A DNA stretch of 11,744 nt from Oscillospiraceae bacterium (GTDB taxonomy: Bacteria > Bacillota_A > Clostridia > Oscillospirales > Oscillospiraceae). Shown here piece after piece: positions 9,749 to 11,744 of the stretch. The first letter of the stretch is position 1. Each line of letters begins with the position of its first letter. The notes under the pieces were generated by a model. That model saw nothing but the letters and a program-made list of their open reading frames with translations. It had not been told where the DNA came from and made no database searches. The stretch is from positions 1 to 11,744 of the forward strand of contig JAGBAI010000062.1 of the NCBI GenBank assembly GCA_017939025.1. The letters run 5' to 3'. Made by a program: the position numbers and the translations under genes.

Positions 9749-11197
9749 ATGAATTACAAAATGATGGGCCGCTTTCTGGCCCAGATTCTGGCCATTGAGG
9801 GCATTTTTATGGTTCCGGCTCTGGGCATCAGCCTGTACTGCGGCGACGGCATGGCAATAAAGGGCTTTGCCTGCGCCCTGGCGGTGATCGTTGGGCTGGT
9901 GATGGTGCTGAGTATGCTCTGCCGGGGCGCGCCCAGCGCGTTCCGGGCCCGGGAGGGTCTGGTGTGCGTGGGCATGAGCTGGATCGTGCTGTCGGCGGTG
10001 GGCTGCCTGCCCTTTTACATCTCCCGGGAGATCCCCAGCTATGTGGACGCGTTTTTTGAAATCGTCTCGGGCTTTACCACCACCGGTGCCTCCATTGTTC
10101 CGGCGGTGGAGGAGCTGAGCAAGGGCATTCTCTATTGGCGCAGCTTCAGCCACTGGCTGGGCGGCATGGGTGTGCTGGTGTTCCTGCTGGCCTTTACCGG
10201 CGAGAAGGGACAGGGCTTTACCATGCACCTGCTCCGGGCGGAAAGCCCCGGCCCCAGCGTGGGTAAGCTGGTTCCCAAGATGCGCAAGACCGCAGGCATT
10301 CTCTATATTATATATATTGTATTGACGGTGCTGGATGTTATTTTCCTGGTGCTGGGAGACATGCCCCTGTTTGAGGCGGTGTGCCACGCCTTCGGCACCG
10401 CTGGCACCGGTGGCTTCGGTGTCAAGAATGATTCCTACACCAGCTACAGCCCCTACTTGCAGAACGTCACCACCATTTTCATGCTGCTCTTCGGCGTGAA
10501 TTTCAGCTGCTACTATCTGCTGCTGATCCGCCAGTGGCGCAGTGTGTTCCGGGATGAGGAGCTGAAAACCTACATCGGCATCGTACTGGGCAGCATTTTG
10601 CTCATCGCCTGGAACGTCCGGGGAGTCTACGGCACGCTGGAAGAGACTGTCCGCCATGCAGCCTTCCAGGTGGCCAGTATCGTCACCACCACCGGCTATG
10701 CCACAACGGATTTTGACCTGTGGCCCAGCTTTTCCAAGACGATTTTGCTGTGCCTCATGGTGGTGGGTGCCAGTGCAGGCTCCACCGGCGGCGGCTTGAA
10801 GGTGGCCCGGGTGCTGCTGCTGTTCAAGGGCCTGCGCCGGAATATCCGCCAGATGATGAATCCCCGGAAGGTGGAGCTGGTGCGCAACAACGGCCAGACG
10901 GTGGACGAGAAGGTTCTCGCCAATACCAATGCCTATTTTTCCGCCTATATCATCATTATTTTTGCCGTGTTCGCGGTGATTTCTCTGGATGGCTTCTCCA
11001 CGGGCACCAATTTCTCTGCGGTGCTGGCCTGTTTCAACAACATCGGCCCGGGCCTGGAGGCCGTGGGCCCCACCTGTAATTTCAGCGCTTACAGCAATTT
11101 AAGCAAGCTGGTTCTCTCCTGGGCCATGCTGGCTGGCAGACTGGAAATTTTCCCGGTGCTGGTGCTGTTTGCCCCCAGAACCTGGAAACAGCGGTAA
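9749..11197 (+). CDS. trkH: TrkH-type potassium transporter, membrane pore subunit
   Basis: A 482-residue polytopic protein of the Trk/Ktr/HKT superfamily. The four M-P-M repeats are visible through their selectivity-filter loops: FTTTGAS (Gly113), GTAGTGGFG (Gly221), VTTTGYA (Gly316) and NNIGPGL (Gly433). The first three loops are close to the family pattern TTG or GTGG. A conserved GASAGSTGGGLK segment lies after the third loop, followed by the basic stretch GLRRNIRQMMNPRKV typical of the TrkA-facing side. It imports potassium, probably coupled to proton or sodium movement, under control of TrkA encoded just upstream. CGGAGG precedes the ATG at 9749. The 11-nt intergenic gap and lack of a terminator between them show a single operon. 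A hairpin terminator follows at 11209. Confidence 0.93.
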   Translation: MNYKMMGRFLAQILAIEGIFMVPALGISLYCGDGMAIKGFACALAVIVGLVMVLSMLCRGAPSAFRAREGLVCVGMSWIVLSAVGCLPFYISREIPSYVDAFFEIVSGFTTTGASIVPAVEELSKGILYWRSFSHWLGGMGVLVFLLAFTGEKGQGFTMHLLRAESPGPSVGKLVPKMRKTAGILYIIYIVLTVLDVIFLVLGDMPLFEAVCHAFGTAGTGGFGVKNDSYTSYSPYLQNVTTIFMLLFGVNFSCYYLLLIRQWRSVFRDEELKTYIGIVLGSILLIAWNVRGVYGTLEETVRHAAFQVASIVTTTGYATTDFDLWPSFSKTILLCLMVVGASAGSTGGGLKVARVLLLFKGLRRNIRQMMNPRKVELVRNNGQTVDEKVLANTNAYFSAYIIIIFAVFAVISLDGFSTGTNFSAVLACFNNIGPGLEAVGPTCNFSAYSNLSKLVLSWAMLAGRLEIFPVLVLFAPRTWKQR

Positions 11198-11208
11198 CAG
11201 AATACAAC

Positions 11209-11230
11209 GGGCGGGGAGCGATCCCCGCCC
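11209..11230 (+). terminator. Hairpin ending the trkA-trkH operon
   Basis: GGGCGGGGA (11209-11217) and TCCCCGCCC (11222-11230) pair perfectly with loop GCGA, 11 nt past the trkH stop codon. The T-run after it is weak (CATTTGTTG). Confidence 0.7.
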
Positions 11231-11288
11231 CATTTGTTGCTGTGGCGTTTTTGGACAATACGCGGAAACGATGGATCAGAAAGTGTAC

Positions 11289-11401
11289 CCGTAGGGGGCG
11301 ATGCCCACATCGCCCCTGCGGCAGGATGCAGCGATTACAGGAGACCTCCGGCGAATTCGGACAATTCCGCGAAGGGCCGATGTGGGCATCGGCCCCTACG
11401 G
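11289..11401. repeat. Inverted hairpin pair within each direct-repeat copy (MITE-like)
   Basis: The 28-nt arms at 11289-11316 and 11374-11401 are inverted copies with two differences. Each arm is itself a perfect 9-bp hairpin: GGGGCGATG/CATCGCCCC on the left and GGGCCGATG/CATCGGCCC on the right. The two differences are partner bases of one pair in the hairpin, so both hairpins stay intact. The same structure recurs in copy B at 11574-11686. Confidence 0.8.
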
Positions 11402-11445
11402 TGTGGCATTTTTCGCGGCGTGACTGGCGCGGCAGCGCCCGGAGC

Positions 11446-11471
11446 CTCCCTTTGCACAAGGGAGCCTTTTT
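11446..11471 (+). terminator. Terminator-like hairpin inside the repeat island
   Basis: CTCCCTT (11446-11452) and AAGGGAG (11458-11464) pair around TGCAC and are followed by CCTTTTT. The GGAGCCTCCCTTTGCACAAG part also ends copy B at the window edge, so the hairpin is probably part of the repeat family. Confidence 0.5.
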
Positions 11472-11744
11472 GCCTCCGACGGGGCATTTGCGGTGATACC
11501 GGCGGCTCAGTTGCGCAGGTGCCCGGCGGGGCATTGCCCTGCTCCGGATTGTCAAAGAAACGAAAATGCGTACCCGTAGGGGGCGATGCCCACATTGCCC
11601 CTGCGGCAGGATGCAGCGGTTACGGGAGACCTCCGGCGAATTCGGACAAGTCCGCGAAGGGCCGATGTGGGCATCGGCCCCTACGGTGTGGCATTTTTCG
11701 CGGCGTGACTGGCGCGGCAGCGCCCGGAGCCTCCCTTTGCACAA

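Larger units (their letters stand above)
11285..11744. repeat. Direct repeat, two copies 285 bp apart, running off the right edge
   Basis: Copy A (11285-11459) and copy B (11570-11744) begin with GTACCCGTAGGGGGCGATG and match over 175 bp with four differences that I can see (C/T, A/G, A/G and T/G). All of these lie in the first half; from the right-hand inverted arm onward the copies are identical. Between them (11460-11569) is unrelated GC-rich sequence. This gene-free stretch after trkH appears to be an interspersed-repeat island. Open frames across it on the minus strand simply follow the repeat and are not credible proteins. Confidence 0.9.

Noticed and set aside
9452..10657. Minus-strand frame of 401 codons opposite trkA and trkH
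   Set aside because: It spans the junction of two well-supported plus-strand genes, is rich in H/Q/A as antisense frames tend to be, and has no ribosome site or family motif.
11082..11744. Minus-strand frame of 220 codons at the right end
   Set aside because: It overlaps the trkH 3' end and then follows the direct repeat; its repeated segments are translations of a GC-rich palindromic element.
11285..11744. CRISPR array
   Set aside because: Only two units of 175 bp with a 110-bp gap, internal hairpins and no short regular spacers; not a CRISPR pattern. The 111-bp peptide units were also considered and rejected for the same reason, because they are coding.

Overview
The window looks like chromosomal DNA from an anaerobic, Gram-positive gut-type Clostridia, most likely an Oscillospirales / Ruminococcaceae-like lineage. 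The reasons are strong AGGAGG-type ribosome binding sites, moderately high GC with CTG/AAG/AAC/GGC-rich codon use, a SpoIIQ-like sporulation peptidase behind a sigma-F-like promoter, a DUF975 membrane protein, the Firmicutes-type EF-G paralogue, and GC-rich interspersed palindromes. Genus cannot be fixed from sequence alone.

Layout. Positions 1-135 resemble the end of an insertion sequence whose body lies off the left edge (weak call). 139-170 is a terminator for a minus-strand DUF975 membrane protein (191-1192). A divergent intergenic region holds promoters for DUF975 and for a plus-strand XRE-type regulator with a TPR-like C-terminus (1420-2223). A 12-bp hairpin between that gene and the next serves at once as terminator, Shine-Dalgarno mask and carrier of a sigma-F-like promoter. 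It precedes a membrane-anchored M23 peptidase, probably SpoIIQ (2298-2981). A ~446-bp imperfect palindrome (2986-3431) fills the gap to a convergent lipoprotein gene (3441-4241, minus). A divergent EF-G-like GTPase follows (4591-6660), with degenerate GTPase motifs.

The most unusual part is 6717-7645. An AT-rich, repeat-laden promoter region is followed by five tandem micro-genes of 24-26 codons. Each has its own GGAGG site, all lie in one reading frame, and all are separated by exactly 36-nt spacers. The middle three encode the same 24-residue peptide with only synonymous differences. The peptides are cationic, cysteine-free and probably amphipathic helices. They use the same codon set as the EF-G-like gene, which suggests strong expression. 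No modification or export genes accompany them. I do not recognise this family. The organisation recalls staphylococcal psm-alpha operons or leaderless bacteriocin clusters, but the function is open.

Downstream are a HIT-family protein (7825-8244) with its own promoter and terminator, then a two-gene potassium uptake operon, trkA (8379-9737) and trkH (9749-11197). The right end (11198-11744) has no gene. It holds a terminator and two copies of a direct repeat offset by 285 bp. Each copy carries inverted hairpin pairs whose differences are base-pair compensating. Apart from the trkA-trkH pair, the genes are mostly single transcription units with separate housekeeping-type promoters.
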